Assembly: GCA_934692905.1 (NCBI GenBank)
Contig: CAKUUM010000008.1
Coordinates: forward strand, 1-60,494
Direction of reading: 5' to 3'
Source of the DNA: an uncultured Bacteroidales bacterium
Lineage (GTDB): Bacteria; Bacteroidota; Bacteroidia; Bacteroidales; Paludibacteraceae
DNA length: 60,494 nt
Each line of letters starts with the position of its first letter. Position 1 is the stretch's first letter. The position numbers and the translations under genes are program-made. Shown here one piece after another: positions 60,132 through 60,494 of the stretch. Under the pieces are notes generated by a model. That model was not told where the DNA came from and searched no databases. It worked only from the letters and a program-made list of their open reading frames with translations.

Positions 60132-60263
60132 ACACCCCCAATCCCTTATCGCGTAAGGGACACTGATAGCCTGTGGCATCTGTTGCCGCAGGAGTATGGC
60201 ATTTATACATAAGTGCCAGACAACCAATTACAAATAATATAAATCTACAAACAGGATAGCAAT

Positions 60264-60494
60264 ATGAAGTTCAATCATTTTGTATTAATGGCACTGATGG
60301 CGTACGCCGCATTGATGTTGGGCGGGTGCCACGGGCAGCAACACGAGCATCACGACCACGACCATGAGCACTGCGAACACAGCCATGAGCACTCCCACAG
60401 CGGGCATGACCATGATGACCACGAGGCCACGGAACATCATGAGCACCGGGCGGGAGAGATTGTGTTCTCGCCCGAAAAGGCTGCGGCCGTGGGA
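60264..60494 (+). CDS. Metal efflux RND periplasmic adaptor (CusB/CzcB-like), 5' part
   Basis: Only 77 codons are present; the gene runs off the window. A lipoprotein signal (MALMAYAALMLGGCHGQ, lipobox LGGC) is followed by a stretch in which almost every second residue is His, Asp or Glu (about residues 25-62), then AGEIVFSPEKAAAVG. That last segment is the usual start of the mature domain in Bacteroidota CusB/CzcB-type adaptors. Together with the Cys/His-rich gene upstream it marks the start of a divalent-metal or copper efflux operon. The pump and outer-membrane genes would lie beyond the window. Confidence 0.7.
   Translation, partial: MKFNHFVLMALMAYAALMLGGCHGQQHEHHDHDHEHCEHSHEHSHSGHDHDDHEATEHHEHRAGEIVFSPEKAAAVG

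Overview
The window reads as a chromosomal segment of a member of the Bacteroidales (Bacteroidota), probably a gut or host-associated one. Evidence: at least 17 promoters of the Bacteroidota type (TTG, 19-20 bp, TAnnTTTG); a SecA of 1107 aa with a C-terminal zinc motif; a fused SecDF; a secreted protein ending in a type IX secretion sorting-like domain; and phylum-restricted families (DUF4290, DUF4271, DUF3127, DUF4857-like, VirE-N/DUF3987). The standard genetic code is used. Most of the window is ordinary housekeeping sequence in tight, often overlapping operons.

Layout. 1-7.5 kb: secA-lgt-HipA-like (+), then a lipoprotein (-). 7.6-11.1 kb: secDF (-) and initiator tRNA (+). 11.4-16.3 kb: mazG/lpxH, a SufT-like gene, a HAD phosphatase, ruvB and a GldA-like ATPase (all -). 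16.5-23.3 kb: a minus-strand operon nfeD-floA-amidase-recJ-tdk-priA with overlapping genes. 23.7-24.2 kb: a gene fragment. 24.4-28 kb: lepA, nhaD, yqeY (+). 28.3-30.7 kb: a T9SS-type secreted protein. 30.8-32.9 kb: DUF4290 and an EEP nuclease/phosphatase (-), with ssb divergent (+). 32.9-35.5 kb: a three-gene ABC transporter (-). 35.8-39 kb: an HD phosphohydrolase and an AddB-like nuclease (+). 39.1-43.9 kb: an AT-richer accessory island carrying broken VirE-N and DUF3987 genes, an OB-fold DUF3127 relative, iteron-like repeats at both ends and long non-coding spacers. 44-47.1 kb: pnp and a short-chain dehydrogenase (+). 47.2-50.6 kb: trmD, then the operon LOG-DUF4271-hemD-rnpA-yidD (-). 50.7-53.2 kb: GNAT, Fur-family regulator, YugP peptidase and tRNA-Arg(CCG) (+). 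53.1-59.4 kb: typA, tig, pgk, DUF3127 and a metallophosphoesterase (-). 59.7-60.5 kb: a Cys/His-rich small protein and the start of a His-rich metal-efflux adaptor (+), cut by the window end.

Notable structure. Intergenic space is occupied by several dispersed repeat families. The most striking is a six-copy family of 11-bp units (CATACTAATNN) with conserved flanks; five of the six copies sit with the same end facing a downstream gene start, three of them just upstream of a clear promoter. The accessory island combines a primase-like domain, a helicase-like protein, an ssDNA-binding-type OB fold and GTGTTAA iterons, so it looks like a remnant replication module; two of its genes each carry one in-frame stop. 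Other observations: a HipA-like protein lacking both catalytic Asp residues in the secA operon; two mutually exclusive hairpins in the pnp leader; a metallophosphoesterase frame running antisense through a terminator and tRNA-Arg; and an SSB-type acidic C-terminal tip on the DUF3127 protein while SSB itself lacks the usual one.
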